This document shows, one piece after another, positions 24,800-36,839 of a stretch of 64,000 bases of DNA. This DNA is from Xenopus tropicalis (taxonomy: Eukaryota > Chordata > Amphibia > Anura > Pipidae), in contig NC_030680.2 of NCBI RefSeq assembly GCF_000004195.4, positions 139,685,545 to 139,749,544 on the forward strand, written 5' to 3'. Within the stretch, counting starts at the first letter, position 1. Each line of letters begins with the position of its first letter. Below the pieces are notes generated by a model. The model saw nothing but the letters and a program-made list of their open reading frames with translations. It searched no databases and had not been told where the DNA came from. Made by a program: the position numbers and the translations under genes.

Positions 24800-26987
24800 A
24801 ATGAAACTACTGAGATCATTCCCATCAGTCCCAGTTGCCCATGTTTGGCCTTTTTTATGATGTGCTGACATACAGTAATCCATTTTGTGAATCTAAAATC
24901 TATTTTGTGATCACAGAACTCCTTTTCAGAGCACAAAGTACAAGGCATGAATTTCATGCTACACAATGTTCTGTGTACAATTGGCACCCTATCCAGCAGT
25001 TGTAACCTTGTTAAGTGGTCACTCAGAATATTGTGTTAGCAGAGACCTAGTAAATACTTCAAGGGCCACTTTGGGTGGAGCGTCAAGCCTCAACATTCTA
25101 TATCTTACCCTTGTTTAGTGCTAAAGTGGTAATTCCATGCTTGGTAACCACAGACGGATCGGAGTGGAACATAATCTGTGCCGATGCCAACTCGCTGCCC
25201 GCGTCCGTCTTAGCAGGCATTTTGCAGACAGCTGCCTTCTGTTTTTCTCTCCTAGCCACACTGCTTACTGTTATAGACCTAATGTGTGTCTAGCCGCAAC
25301 GGCCACCTGCAATGATGCCACATGTATGTCAGCTATGCCCAAGGAGCTTTCAGGCCCTTGTATCTGTGTATAACAGCCGGAATGGTTTGAGGAGCTGCAG
25401 CCTCTCAGTGCTTGGGAAGGGCATTATATTCTCGAGGGGTAATTCTAAGGCTAATTGTACACACATGCATGCTATCATCTAAATGGTCATTGTGATCCAG
25501 TATGATGGAGAATGGGGGAAAAAAATCCCACAAATTATACACACCCTTAGAACCCTAATCTCCTGTGCATCCTTCAAGAGGAGAGTTAAATGGATAAAGT
25601 ACAATGAAAACCATCTGCTTTCAAGATGTGCAGTTGGGGCCGGGCCACAAGTACCACAATCATTACAAATATGCCTTTTGCGGATTTAAACCAATAGGAA
25701 CCTACTATATTGTATTATTTCTGAGCAAACGTCTGATTTTAGTAGGCCACTTCTTCATGCCACATGGCTCCTCCCATGTTCTACGTTAACTGTCATCTCT
25801 GGAATAGTGGGTGGGTCTGGACTCTGAAATGGCACATGTTACTGACATGGGTTGGGGAGATACTAAAGAGGTGTCAAGCTTGTACCCCGCCTTTTGAGAA
25901 CCTCCCAACAAGCAGGAACACTGCACCTACCTCTGTAATTGTAATATTTTACATGTTAAAAATGGTGCAATTATATGTGTCCAACTCCCCCCCCAAACCC
26001 GGCAGTAAATTATTTTTTGAGATGTGCACATTGACCCACACCCCAGTCCCGCCCGTGTTCCAGGCCGTCCCTTGCCTCCCAGGTTCCCCGCTCCTTTACA
26101 GCTCCCAGGTAGGAGAGTGGCTGGAGAGGAAGGTTTTCTATAGAGTATAGAGTCTATGCAAAATGTGTGATAAATGTATATTGGAATGTTGCTCTGAATT
26201 ACAATTTCTTATATTTATTTTTGGGCTTACATCCCCTTTAATTTCCTGTTCATAATGATCTCACTTGAAACTGCAATATTTGTGTATTCTGTTGGCTAAG
26301 TCAGTGTTCGGCACTGGGGTTGGGATTATTGTTTCTTGTTGACCAGTGTCGCTAAATTACAATTCTCCGGTGGCCGGCGGCCAGGGAGCCGTAAAGGTAA
26401 AAAACAACGATATAAAAACAGTGATCTCAACGTTTTAGGGGAGCAAAGTAGTCTGATTTATGTGCGCTCACAGCTCCCATACCACCCCCGCGGCTTATAA
26501 AATACTGCTAACATAAAATACTTGAATTTATTTTCAGCGTTTTTTGGAACGATGACAGAAGGGAGATAAATAGATTCATCGCTCCGTGCTCGGCAGAAAG
26601 CAAACGCCTCGGCTCAAGTCCCTGGGCGCAGAGTCACGCCGTGTTCTTTATGTCCTCTTGGAGGGGCAGTTGTAGGAAAGGAAAGAGAGATGGCTAGCGT
26701 CAGCCAAAGACTGAATGGAAAACTAGGTTGGGAATTCGCTCCTAGAGTCCAAGAGTCTGTTCCAAACTTCCTTTTGTTACAAGAAAGTTTTCTCTTTAAT
26801 ATTTGCTCTGAAATTACTACTTTGTTGCAAATTACGGGGCAAATAATATTTTTTTTATGTTTTCATGTATGTATTGCTTCTCTAGAATGGCATCTTTATA
26901 GCCTTATGTGACACTTTTTAGCCTTGCCTACGCTGCCATTGTCTGTTAGGGGAGCAGGCCATAAGCTTTCTTATCTCTTCTTGTAAG
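24800..26987. other. Single-copy stretch, no gene seen
   Basis: No exon or RNA gene recognised. CpG-containing stretches near 25150-25210 and 26560-26650 are unremarkable by eye. Confidence 0.35.
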
Positions 26988-27244
26988 CAGGGTCAGACTG
27001 GACTAGTGGGACACTGGGAGAAATCCTGGTTGGCCCCAACCCTTGTGGGCCCCATTGCCCCAGGCCTGCTTTGTGCTTGGGATCTGCTGGGCGGGGAGTT
27101 GTTGTGCATCGGCCACAACAGTAGCTACAGAGACAGAGGCAGAAAATTGAAGGTTCAGGATGGGGGAGGGGCTCTGTGCCACTGGGGTGATAGGCTGTTG
27201 GGTGACGGCCCAGAGTGGGCCCCAAACACCCCAGTCTGACATTG
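26988..27244 (+). mobile_element. MITE-like element ('cagggtcagactgg')
   Basis: Starts cagggtcagactggactagt and ends ccccagtctgacattg, an imperfect inverted complement. The interior has 'ggttggccccaac' and 'gggtgacggcccagagtggg'. Flanking 8-mers do not match, so the target-site duplication is lost or the ends are slightly off. Confidence 0.6.
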
Positions 27245-27536
27245 CCCATAAACCTTGTTTTGCGTCATAATAATCTAGCAAGAGTGCTTTGCCCAAGAAC
27301 CATCCTCTAGCATCACTTGGCTCTGTTGCTGAAGGGGGCTGTAATTGGGACCCTTCCTGGAAGGGACATGGGTTTTCTCATAGCCTGTACTGAAGCTCTC
27401 TCTTATAGGTACCCAGAGGTTAGTCGTATCACTCCTATAAAACATACTGAGGGTTTATTAAGCAGGGTGGGGGATATAACATCTCTTCAAGGATCACCTA
27501 CACACTGGGCTGAAGTTGGACACCCATGATCTAGAT

Positions 27537-27813
27537 CAGTGATCCCCAACCAATGACTCAATGTTGCTCACCACCCCTTTTGATGTTGCTCCCAGTGGCC
27601 ACAAAGTAGGTGCCATTTTTACATTTCTGGCTTGGAGACACAGTTTTGCTCCAAGCAGAGCCCCTTGCAGGCCAGCAGTCCCCATGGGGCCAACAAATAG
27701 CCAATCACAGCCCTTATTTGACACCCCAAAGACATTTTTTCATGCTTGTGTGGCTCCCCAACGCTTTGTACATCTGAGTGAGGCTCATGAGTAAAAAAGG
27801 TTGTGGATCCCTG
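27537..27813 (+). mobile_element. hAT-type MITE with 8-bp target site
   Basis: Starts cagtgatccccaacc and ends ggttgtggatccctg. Flanks atctagat and gtctagat are an 8-bp duplication with one mismatch. Internal blocks include tgttgctcccagtggccaca, gcttggagaca, ccaagcagagccccttgcag and 'acatttttt catgcttgtg'. This is the most complete copy of this family in the window (277 bp). Confidence 0.9.
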
Positions 27814-27821
27814 GTCTAGAT

Positions 27822-29511
27822 CGAAAGAATGTTGGTCCTCCTCAGTGTCCAATGACTCAAATCCTGAATCACCCCTTTCCTGTACACTTTATTCACTATA
27901 AACTTAGAAAATTTCAATCATGAGTTTTTATTGACAGAATAATGGGTAAAAACTTGTTCCCTCCCTCACATAAACGATTTTAATAATGAAACAGTTTAAT
28001 AATAGAATTAATGGAAGTTCAGGGAATAGGCGTGTAAATCCCAGCTTGCAATTAGCACGGAAGGCGTTACTGCTGGTGCTATTGTCCAACACAGCACGTC
28101 ATTCTTCAGCCAACCGGTCTTCCTTATTGGTATGAAAATTCCATATTTATTGGGTCCACATGAGATTTTGCCACAGTGAAATTGAGGGAGTTCGAATTAA
28201 GTGAGTAGGTTGAGTTGACCACTCCATTTTGACTCATTGCTATATCGATGGCTAACCCACGGCTAGTTCACTGGCCTTCCTGCTTAATTAGTTCTAGAAG
28301 CCATTCAGTTTTCTTAGACATTTCCGTCCAATGTTCCTTGTGTCCATGTTTTCTCTTTGCTCCAGGCAGCCGGAGTGGAACAGCTTTGCTACACTGCCCT
28401 TGGTTTGTCTTGGCAAAGCTACCCAAATACATTTGAAAAAAGAAAGACTGCAGAATACTCCTGGGTCCTCTGCCCCCCCCCCCCCCCGAGGAGCTTACAA
28501 TCTAAGGACCCCATTACCTTTCCCAATGGTCACTTTGGTCAGGATCCTTGATAGTTATAGTGAAAGGCAAAAGCAGCAGAAATGTGTGTCTAATTGACTC
28601 GCCAACTTGGAACCTCCTCCAAACCCTGTAGGCACTTTTTTGTAGCAGCCTCTGACAGCAACTAATTGATCGTCATTCAGACAAGATGTACATATGTGTT
28701 TCATGGTGGGAAGGTGTTTGCAGCTGACAGACAGGTCCACTTTAATCACCTTTGTTCCCCTTCATAAACCAGGGTCCCCCTTTGAGAAAGACCATACTTT
28801 GCCCCAGCGGGGTTGCCTTTCAGGCGCATATTTTCGTGACAGTTGAACGTTTCCAGAAGGCTTTTTTTTGCGCCTGACCATTATTTGAAGCGTTATGATT
28901 AAAGGAATACTTTGTTGATGCCTTAATAAGAAAAGTGTTGATATCTCGCCTTGCCAAGGTGTGGAAACCGGTTTCTGCCATGTTATTTATAGTGAGGCCT
29001 CACCTCCATGCTGCAGAGCCAACGCCGAGGAGGAGGAGGAGGAGAGCTGTCAGAACAGATTAAGGATATCTCTTCCCTAACACGCTCTGTTTTCACCGTG
29101 GACATAAAAGAAACACTCCAGTTTCCTATGACTGGTATACGACTTTCCAGAGATATGGAAATTGTATTTTTAGCAGGGCCTTTTCATAAAAAGCACAATG
29201 GTGCAGTTGCACATGTGGTTCCTTTCATTGGCTCCTTCTCCAGGATGGACTGGTTGCATTTAAATTCCTTCAGGCAGATAACGGCAGATAACGCATGGCT
29301 GCATTTGTATTAATAGAAAAGCACATTCTCAGCAAAGCAGTATTCTTACCCAGACATAAATATACCTCCTCCCCGTATTCCCGTTTTCCAACATAACATT
29401 CAAACAGTCTTTGTGAGCCTCCACTATTTATATAAAGAAGGGTCTCTAGAATGTTATGGATGTCTAAGGGAGAACTAAAGTTAAGAAAGAAATCCGGCTA
29501 TAGATACTTTA
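27822..29511. other. Single-copy stretch, no supported gene
   Basis: A C-run (about 17 C) lies at 28473-28488, followed by 'gaggagcttacaatctaagg', which resembles the start of the SINE seen at 49.2 kb. A splice-acceptor-like tract precedes 28366, but no donor follows before the C-run. Nothing is called coding. Confidence 0.4.
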
Positions 29512-29519
29512 CCTTAGGG

Positions 29520-29729
29520 CAGTGATCCCCAACCAGTGGCTCAGAGGTAACATGTTGCTCACCAACCCATTGGATGTTGCTCCCAGGGGCCTCAAAGCAG
29601 GTCTTCATTTTTGCATTTCTAGCTTGGAGGCAAGTGTTGGTTGCATAAAGACCATGGGTACAACCAAACCAAGCCTCCTGTAGGCTGCCAGTCCACAGGA
29701 CTGTGTGGCTTACAGGTTGGGGACCGCTG
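29520..29729 (+). mobile_element. hAT-type MITE with perfect 8-bp target site
   Basis: Starts cagtgatccccaaccagtgg and ends ggttggggaccgctg. The flanks are identical 8-mers, ccttaggg, at 29512-29519 and 29730-29737. It is shorter (210 bp) than the 27.54-kb copy because the right half is deleted. Intact duplication suggests a fairly young insertion. Confidence 0.92.
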
Positions 29730-29737
29730 CCTTAGGG

Positions 29738-30816
29738 GCATTTATGAAGATGTAGGAAGTGCAAGAGATGCAAGATGCAGCAGACCATCTCTGTCCTTAT
29801 CGCCTTCCCTATGCAAATACAACATCCCATTGTGGCCTGTGTCCATTGCCGCTCCCTAACATGCACAAAGTGCAAAATAATGGGTGATTGCACTGGCTTC
29901 TTGCACTTTGGACACTGCCTTCCCTGATCTAAAGGACCCTTTTTTTTGAGGCACCTGTACCAATCCAAGGCCACCACAACCCTTTAGCAATGAATATATG
30001 TATATATATGTATATTTGCACTAATAGCAACATGCCTTTTCAGGGTTTAGTTCTCCTTTAAAGGCAGAAATGGGCAATGTAATGTCATAAATAAAGTTTA
30101 AATGTGTCTGAAAACATGTGTAATAGTGTTAAATTGCCTTTTGTGCATAGGGAAGTGCAATGAAGTACATGTGTGTAATGCAATTATTTTGCGGCCAATG
30201 AAATGTAAAGGGAAAGTGCGGATTGTCACTAATTCAAGGCACGATCCATACAATTTGTCTCCCACGCTGCGTCCCCGCCATTGGGAGGATGATTTATCCT
30301 GACATGCCTCACGTTGCCATTCCAACACGCGGATGTGTTTATTCGTGTCTCGTGTGAGAGAAACGCCAAAAGCGTCTCCGGACGCCGCTCGCCGTGTTAA
30401 GTGAAGAGAAAGATCAGGCCCGGGGGCTTGGAACAAAAAATCCTCCTTCCTTGGTGTCGGTGTCCTGTCGCCTGCAAACAGCCCCCTCTGTTACTGATCA
30501 GGGCCAATTAAAAGCTGTCTCTGTCGCTGCTGCAAAACAGCTGTAATGACTCCAGGATGTCTGTGCCGCAGAGCGGGGCCCGGGGAGCCCACTAATAGGG
30601 ATGTTTCTTCCAGAGCTGAAATGAGTTTGTTGTTTGGCAATAAATAATTGTTATATTTCCAGGGCCATTTTAAATGGAAGTCATTTTTTATTTTTTAATA
30701 GACTTTTACTTTGTTGAGATATATCATTATTTCCAATGTGCTTCATTCCCCTGTATTCAATAAAGGTGTTACTTGTTCAGCTTGCATTTGTAGCCTCACC
30801 TAGGCTGCCATTGTGT
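29738..30816. other. Single-copy stretch, possible conserved segment
   Basis: No exon recognised. The part from 30540 to 30760 (cagctgtaatgactccagg, gcaataaataattg) is unique and could be regulatory; evidence is weak. Confidence 0.35.
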
Positions 30817-30824
30817 TTCTAGCT

Positions 30825-31218
30825 CAGCGTTTTTCAACCACTGTTCCGCGGCACACTAGTGTGCCGCGAGATGTTGCCTGGTGTGCCGTAGGCAGGGCAC
30901 CAATGTACTAGGGGGGCACTGCTCTTGGCACCAATGTACTAGGGGGGCACTGCTGCTGGGCACCAATGTACTAGGGGGGCACTGCTCTTGGCACCAATGT
31001 ACTAGGGGGGCACTGCTGCTGGGCACCAATGTACTAGGGGGGCACTGCTCTTGGCACCAATGTACTAGGGGGGCACTGCTGCTGGGCACCAGTGTACTAG
31101 GGGGGCACTGCTGCTGGGCACAGAGTTAAATTTTTTAACATTTTCTAATGGTGGTGTGCCTCGTGATTTTTTTCATGAAACAAGTGTGCCTTTGCCCAAA
31201 AAAGGTTGAAAAACACTG
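30825..31218. mobile_element. hAT-type MITE carrying an internal minisatellite
   Basis: Starts cagcgtttttcaaccactgt and ends ggttgaaaaacactg. The flanks are identical 8-bp duplications, ttctagct, at 30817-30824 and 31219-31226. The interior has a short palindrome (gcggcacactagtgtgccgc) and a tandem array at 30893-31122. The termini are of the Charlie-like hAT type. Confidence 0.92.
30893..31122. repeat. 63-bp dimeric array inside the hAT MITE
   Basis: Units of ggcaccaatgtactaggggg plus gcactgctcttg (31 bp) alternate with a version ending gcactgctgctgg (32 bp), giving a 63-bp dimer repeated about three and a half times. The last two subunits both have the 32-bp ending and one reads cagtgtact. 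Open frames on both strands across it are artefacts. Confidence 0.94.
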
Positions 31219-31226
31219 TTCTAGCT

Positions 31227-31500
31227 AGCTAACTATACTCATTATTATCCCATCACATAGCCCTCCTATTGTGTTACTATCCCCAAAGCCAGAAGGGGGC
31301 GTGGCCTGGTAGTCTGGGGCATGTCATGATGTCACTGGGGGCTTTACAAGGTATTATTCCCTTACTAGAAGCAGAATGACAATGTGTTCCTAGAAGTCTG
31401 CATACAAGGCATGTCATGGTGTCACAGAGGGGATGTATTTTCTATATTGGCATCAGAGGTCCAGTGTCGAGGGTGGCAGCAATGGTGGGGTTGCCCTTGG

Positions 31501-31532
<32 letters not shown>

Positions 31533-33061
31533 TTAACCCCCCCCCCCTCAAGCAGTTGCCAAGGGCAGCACCAGACCATAAACATCTCTACATAGACAAA
31601 AGGCCAAAATGGTAGAAAATAATTATTTTGACTTAGTAAATTGGTCCCACCCCTGATGGTCATTAATAGAAGTCGTTTTTGAGTGCATTTGCCTGTGGCC
31701 AGTAACCCATGATAACCAATCAAATTGTTTTCATTGTTCTACCTGCATGTGTAAATTCATGCTATTGTCCTCATAAATGTTTAATACACATATGCATAGG
31801 TTATTCTGCACACTTGGTAAAGGGCAGGTTTAGCTGAAGAGGATCCGGTTTTGCCGCATCTGTTACAGCTGTAAAGGTGATGTACTGTGGTTTATTTGTC
31901 TATTTGTATTTGTTAGGATCCATGGGTGCCGCCATGATTGCTCGGATGATGTAACATCTGAAACAGTGACATCTCTTGGCCAAAAAGGGTATAACGCTTG
32001 CTGTGCTTTGGTGCTAAACTCTGGATCTGATCATCCCCCAAACCCACAAATACACTTTTTCTTCTACATCATTCATAATGAGTTAATCTAATGTCCTTTT
32101 ACCAAGGTTTGGTTTTGTTGGATAAACTTATTACTAATTAGTGTCACTAATGGTTAAGGAGAGGCAGTTTCCTTTCTTTGTGCCTTGTCACCAAATCTTT
32201 TCTTTGGCCAGTAAAAGTTATTTTTGTTACCAGTTATTTACGGGCCACAATACACAATATAAAATGTTTATTAAACATTAGAATGAGCAGCAACACAGGG
32301 GGGAGATCCGTTTCACATTTGTGAGTCCCCAGAGCGCTGCATAGTATCTGGCGCTTGTTTACGCCTCCATCAGCAGATGATCACACTGTACATGTGTTGA
32401 GAGCCTAAAGCCAATGGATCTGGCACACAAGCCATTGTTAAGATTTGTAGGATTTGCAGTATCCTTTGGAAACCCGAATGCTTGTAAACGCCCAGTGTTA
32501 TGAATGAAAAGCCCCATAAAGACCTATAGAAAAGGAGGCCTTTGGTTGCGTGTCTGTGTACCGTGGAGATTTGTCACAGTGCAAATGAATCAGGCTGAGC
32601 TTGTGTGTTGTCTCTGTAAAGCGCAGGGGAACACAAAGGAAAACCCTGTTTGCTCTTCGGGTTTTTTGTTTCAAAGTCGCCCTCACAAAGTGCTCAGCTG
32701 TGCAGGAACCACATCAGGGAAGGGCCATGCACAATTAGCAGTGATTGGAAGTATGTGGTTTAGACAGTACTTTCCCAGGTAAGCCGGGGTCTTCCTCGCA
32801 GGCACACACACAATACGGAGGTCAGAAGCCATTCAGAGATGCAGGTGCATGGCCCAGAGCTCTAAGCCATTCACTCGCTCCTACCTATTATAGGAGGATA
32901 TGGCTGAATAATGTGCGGGGAAATGAAAGACCCAGTGCTTTGCATTGTGTGTGTTCCCATTGGTATTTATTTTATTCCAGGCACCTCCCTCAACATTTTG
33001 ACAATGATTAAGTCATTTATATGTGATACTTGCATCTGAAGAACTAAAGTCCAAGACTGAC
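31227..33061. other. Single-copy stretch with (TA)n and one exon-like segment
   Basis: A (TA)n tract lies at 31507-31532 followed by a C-run. The segment ending at 32778 has a consensus-like donor (cccag|gtaagc) and an open frame upstream of it, but nothing recognisable in the translation. No gene is called. Confidence 0.35.
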
Positions 33062-33683
33062 TTCACACGGAGCGATTTTGGCTTCCAGTTAGGGCACTTA
33101 TTGCCATATCAGCAGCATATTGGGCAGTGTAATCAGCACAAACCATAGCCTCCATCACTAAAGGTGGCCAAACACGTAAAGATCCGCTTGCCTGGCGAGG
33201 TCGGGTGGGTGATATCAGGGGAATTTAGGCTAATTCCATATAACGATCGACTTATAACGACTGGGACCCCCAGTTGGTTTGGGGGCCCCATCAATGAGTC
33301 GATGCGGTCCATGATCTGACTGAATTTTTTAACCTGCCTGATCCATATCTGCCTGATTGCAGGTCGGGCAGGCCAGTCATTGTTTCCCCTACACGGGCTG
33401 ATAAGCTGCCGAATCGTTCCAAGGGACCGATATCGGCAGCTACAGTTGGCCCGTGTATGGCCACCTTTAGGCTAGCTTTGCACAGAGTGATATTGGCTGC
33501 CAACTTGGGCACTCATTGCCATATCAGCAGCATATTGGCTAGTTTAATTAGCCAAAACAGTAGCCTCCATTACTAAGGCTAGCTTTGCACAGAGCGATAT
33601 CGGCTGCCAACTAGGGCACTCATTGCCATATCAGCGCCATATTGGCCAGTGTAATCCGCTAAACCATAGCCTTCATGACTGGT
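33062..33683 (+). repeat. 107-bp repeat, three copies, interrupted by a MITE
   Basis: Unit contains ggctagctttgcacagagcg, 'gatatcggctgccaact', gggcactcattgccatatca, 'gcagcatattggc' and 'ccatagcctccat'. Copies lie at 33062-33158 (diverged start), 33470-33577 and 33578-33683. The MITE at 33162-33466 sits exactly between copies one and two. Confidence 0.85.
33162..33466 (+). mobile_element. Harbinger-type MITE nested in the 107-bp repeat
   Basis: Starts aggtggccaaacacgtaaag and ends gtgtatggccacct. It is flanked by TAA and TTA at the position where the uninterrupted units read actaaggctagc. The interior keeps gggctgataagctgccgaat and gatgcggtcc. It is 305 bp, with more substitutions and one missing palindrome arm compared with the 11.09-kb copy. 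Confidence 0.87.
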
Positions 33684-35490
33684 ATCTGATGGGAAAACCA
33701 TACTAGATGTGAATGTGGTCTTTTCCAGATGGGTCAGCCCCCCTCCCCCCAATATTCATTACAAGGCAATAGATAAATAAAATAAAAACATCACAGTCAC
33801 CCTTGTATAATGTTCCAAGAATGTATAAGGAATAAATTGTAAGTTTGCTTTTGACCCAAAACCTATTGTTTTCAGCTTGGGGTACCCATCTGGGCATCTC
33901 TGGGTTGGAGTGGGAATTTGGAACCCCTATACAATGCAGAAAAGAGTGTGCAAAATGCAAAAAAATGCAGTTTTAATAGTAAAATTAAAGTGCAGTCCAG
34001 TAGGCGAATCTCTGATCCACGGTGCATTAAGGCTTAGTGTTTCCTTTACATGGCAGTTACCTGACGCTCCCTGGAAGGCTTAAAGGCAACAGGTTTTGTG
34101 TTTGACCACAGCCTGCTCATTACCGCCAGTAGCACTTAATAAAGGGGGGGGGGGGGGGAAGCATAATTGAGACAGAACGTCTACTGTGTGTATTGCCCTG
34201 AAATATACTAATCCTTCCATTTTACTTCAACTCACCCCAGCAATGAATCGCTTTCCCTTTGATGTCTAAATAATAGGATTAAAATCAAGTTGTTTGGTGT
34301 TTGAAATCTGAGGTCATAGGAAAAATGCATTAATCCGTTTACTAGTTTTACGCTCTCCAAAACTATTTCCCATCATACGATTTCCCAAATATCTTTTTTT
34401 TTTTTTACATATAGGTCTAGGAGGGGTCTCTGTAATATAAGACCCTTATGAGGGTAAGAGACTGTGGTGGTATAATGGTTGCTCTGTTGTACAAGGCATT
34501 AAAACCTAAGGCCCCTGGCACACTGGGCATTTGTCCATAATTGTGCCACGAGGCCAAAGATTTACTTTTATATTTGATATGCGTCTATATGTTTTGCTAT
34601 TTCTTCAATGTACTTATTATAAGCAAGTTTAACTCTCTAGTTGGGCAACTTAAATTTAAAATTCCTCCCACCCCCAACAGGCTTTGGCCCATATTGCCCT
34701 TGGATGGATCCTTCCCACAGACAGTGCTGACCATTACTCTGAACTGTTTATCCGTCTGTTATTTGGTTATTTGCCATCATGCCTCATTCCTAGACTGCTA
34801 GGCCATGCCTTTGTAATGACGCTGTAACACAATAGGAGGCCAATGGAAAGGGGAGAAGCTTTTTTTTAATCTTTAAAAATGCAGTATCAGTAATCTGCCA
34901 ATTACTCTCCATTGCTTCCTGATAAAGAGGGGATAAGTAAATCCACTGGGGGGGGCACACATTTTTTAGGCACCCCAGTGATTATAATAAACATTACTTT
35001 CAGTAGACCTTCCATCAGCGCACAATTCCCCAAGCAAACACGCCTGCACCCAGTTTTGCAAACACGTCTGTGGCCCGGTTCTGCCTCGCTGGCACGGGTA
35101 GGAGTTAAGCAGTGCCACCAAATTCTCCTAAACTTCAAAAGGGATTTACAGGTAATTTTAATCTTCACAGTTTTAGCAGTGGATAAAAAAAACCAGTAGC
35201 AGCTTTTCTAGCAGGATTAGCCTAACGCTCTTTTAACTGGCATCTCACATGAGTCTGGACCCCGGGTGTTCTCTAGCCCTGTCAGTAATTACTGCTTTGG
35301 CAGGCAGTGAGGAGAAGGGACCACACTACTTGCACCTTCCCCAGAAATAAATGGGACTGTGACCTTTCTGCCCCTCTGACTTTGTATAACAGTGCGGGTA
35401 ATTGTGCAACGACATGGGTCCTTTCATTAAATGTCAACATTTAATACATATATATAATATACATAAATATAATATATATTAGTGTTTGCA
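33684..35490. other. Single-copy stretch, no gene seen
   Basis: A G-run of 15 lies at about 34145-34159 and a T-run at about 34396. No exon or RNA gene recognised. Confidence 0.35.
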
Positions 35491-35493
35491 GTA

Positions 35494-36045
35494 CATGTAT
35501 GGGATCCCTTATCCGGAAACCCGTTATCCAGAAAGTTCCGAATTACGGAAACGCCATCTCCCATAGACTCCATTATAAGCAAATAATTCACATCTTTAAA
35601 AATAATTTCCTTTTTCTCTGTAATAATAAAACCGTACCTGTACTTGATCCCAACTAAGATATAATTACCCCTTATTGGGGGCAGAACAGCCCTATTGGGT
35701 TTATTTCATGGTTAAATGATTCCCTTTTCTCTGTAATAATAAAACAGTACCTGTACTTGATCCCAACTAAGATATAATTACCCCTTATTGGGGCAGAACA
35801 GCCCTATTGGGTTTATTTAATGGTTAAATGATTCCCTTTTCTCTGTAATAATAAAACAGTACCTGTACTTGATCCCAACTAAGATATAATTACCCCTTAT
35901 TGGGGGCAAAACAAGCCTTTTGGGTTTATTTAATATTTAAGTGATTTATAGCAGACTTAAATCATGGAGAGCCAAATTACGGAAAGATCCCTTATCCGAA
36001 AACCCCCAGGTCCCCTAGCATTCTGGATAACAGGTCCCATACCTA
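35494..36045 (+). mobile_element. MITE with internal 112-bp units (3 copies)
   Basis: The left end is catgtatgggatcccttatc with cgttatccagaaagttccga. The right end has cattctggataacaggtccc and atacct. It encloses three units beginning at about 35645, 35758 and 35870, the last decayed. The first unit has the tttatttcatgg variant also seen once at 6325. Same family as 5.21 and 53.94 kb. Confidence 0.88.
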
Positions 36046-36835
36046 TACAACTTTTGCCATAAAGTGCATTATCTATGTACATTGAATGGGCTACAATCCG
36101 CCCTGATTGCCCTTTGTTCCCAGTTGTGAATGCTTTGTGTGCCGACCATTCAGTAACCAGGTTGGGCAGTTTCCGACTCATTTCATTTGAGTGGAGTTTG
36201 CTTGCTAAAATAGGCTCGCTTGCTTGTTTTCTCTGGCTGGCCAGTTCGCAAGTGGTACCCTTGCAAAAACATCATTATCAACTAATGGAAGCTCTTCAGA
36301 AAATGCCACAGTTCCACCTCCTGGGACCATTTATAGGGTTCAATAGGTTTCCTCAAACATTGGGAAAGAGGCTCAATTAACAGTCTGGTGGTTTTCAAAC
36401 TTAATCTATGGTGGAGTCTGCTGAGTAGTGTCTGTGAGAGCCTTAGGGTGTAAGTGCTGGGCTGATATAATTATTGGCCCTATGAGCTATAATGTAGGGC
36501 TGACAGAAAGCCCAACTTGCTGAGCTCCCCAAGGCTTTAGTGATTTACAGCTCCCAGTATCCTCAGAAATCTCTGACTGAAGCTGCTGTTACAGCGTCCC
36601 ACAAAGGAAAGGCCGGGAGTTCCACATCTCTGGAGGGACGGTAGCAACAGTCTGTGACCACAGAGCAAAGTTTAAGGGTTGTAACTGGAATCCATTTGTA
36701 TGAAAAGTAAGCGGAGCATTGTGTTTCCTTGACAAGTTGTGTCATGTCATAAACCTGAAATTGGTCCCCAGTGAATGAGGGAGCCGGCCGGGTGAAACAC
36801 TAGCCCTTAGGAACCATACACACAGCACATATTTA
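36046..36835. other. Single-copy stretch, no gene seen
   Basis: Nothing identified. Confidence 0.35.
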
Positions 36836-36839
36836 TTTG

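Noticed and set aside
28343..28490. Possible exon after the acceptor-like tract ending ctttgctccag near 28365
   Set aside because: One frame is open, but it runs into a C-run and a SINE-like fragment with no consensus donor.
29008..29313. 101-codon open frame beginning with a Gly/Glu-rich stretch
   Set aside because: The Gly run comes from a (gga)n tract; no domain, splice signals or homology recognised in the rest.
30856..31129. Open frames on both strands with repeated GTNVLGGHCSW-like or PSTLVP-like segments
   Set aside because: Both are readings of the 63-bp dimeric array within a hAT MITE.
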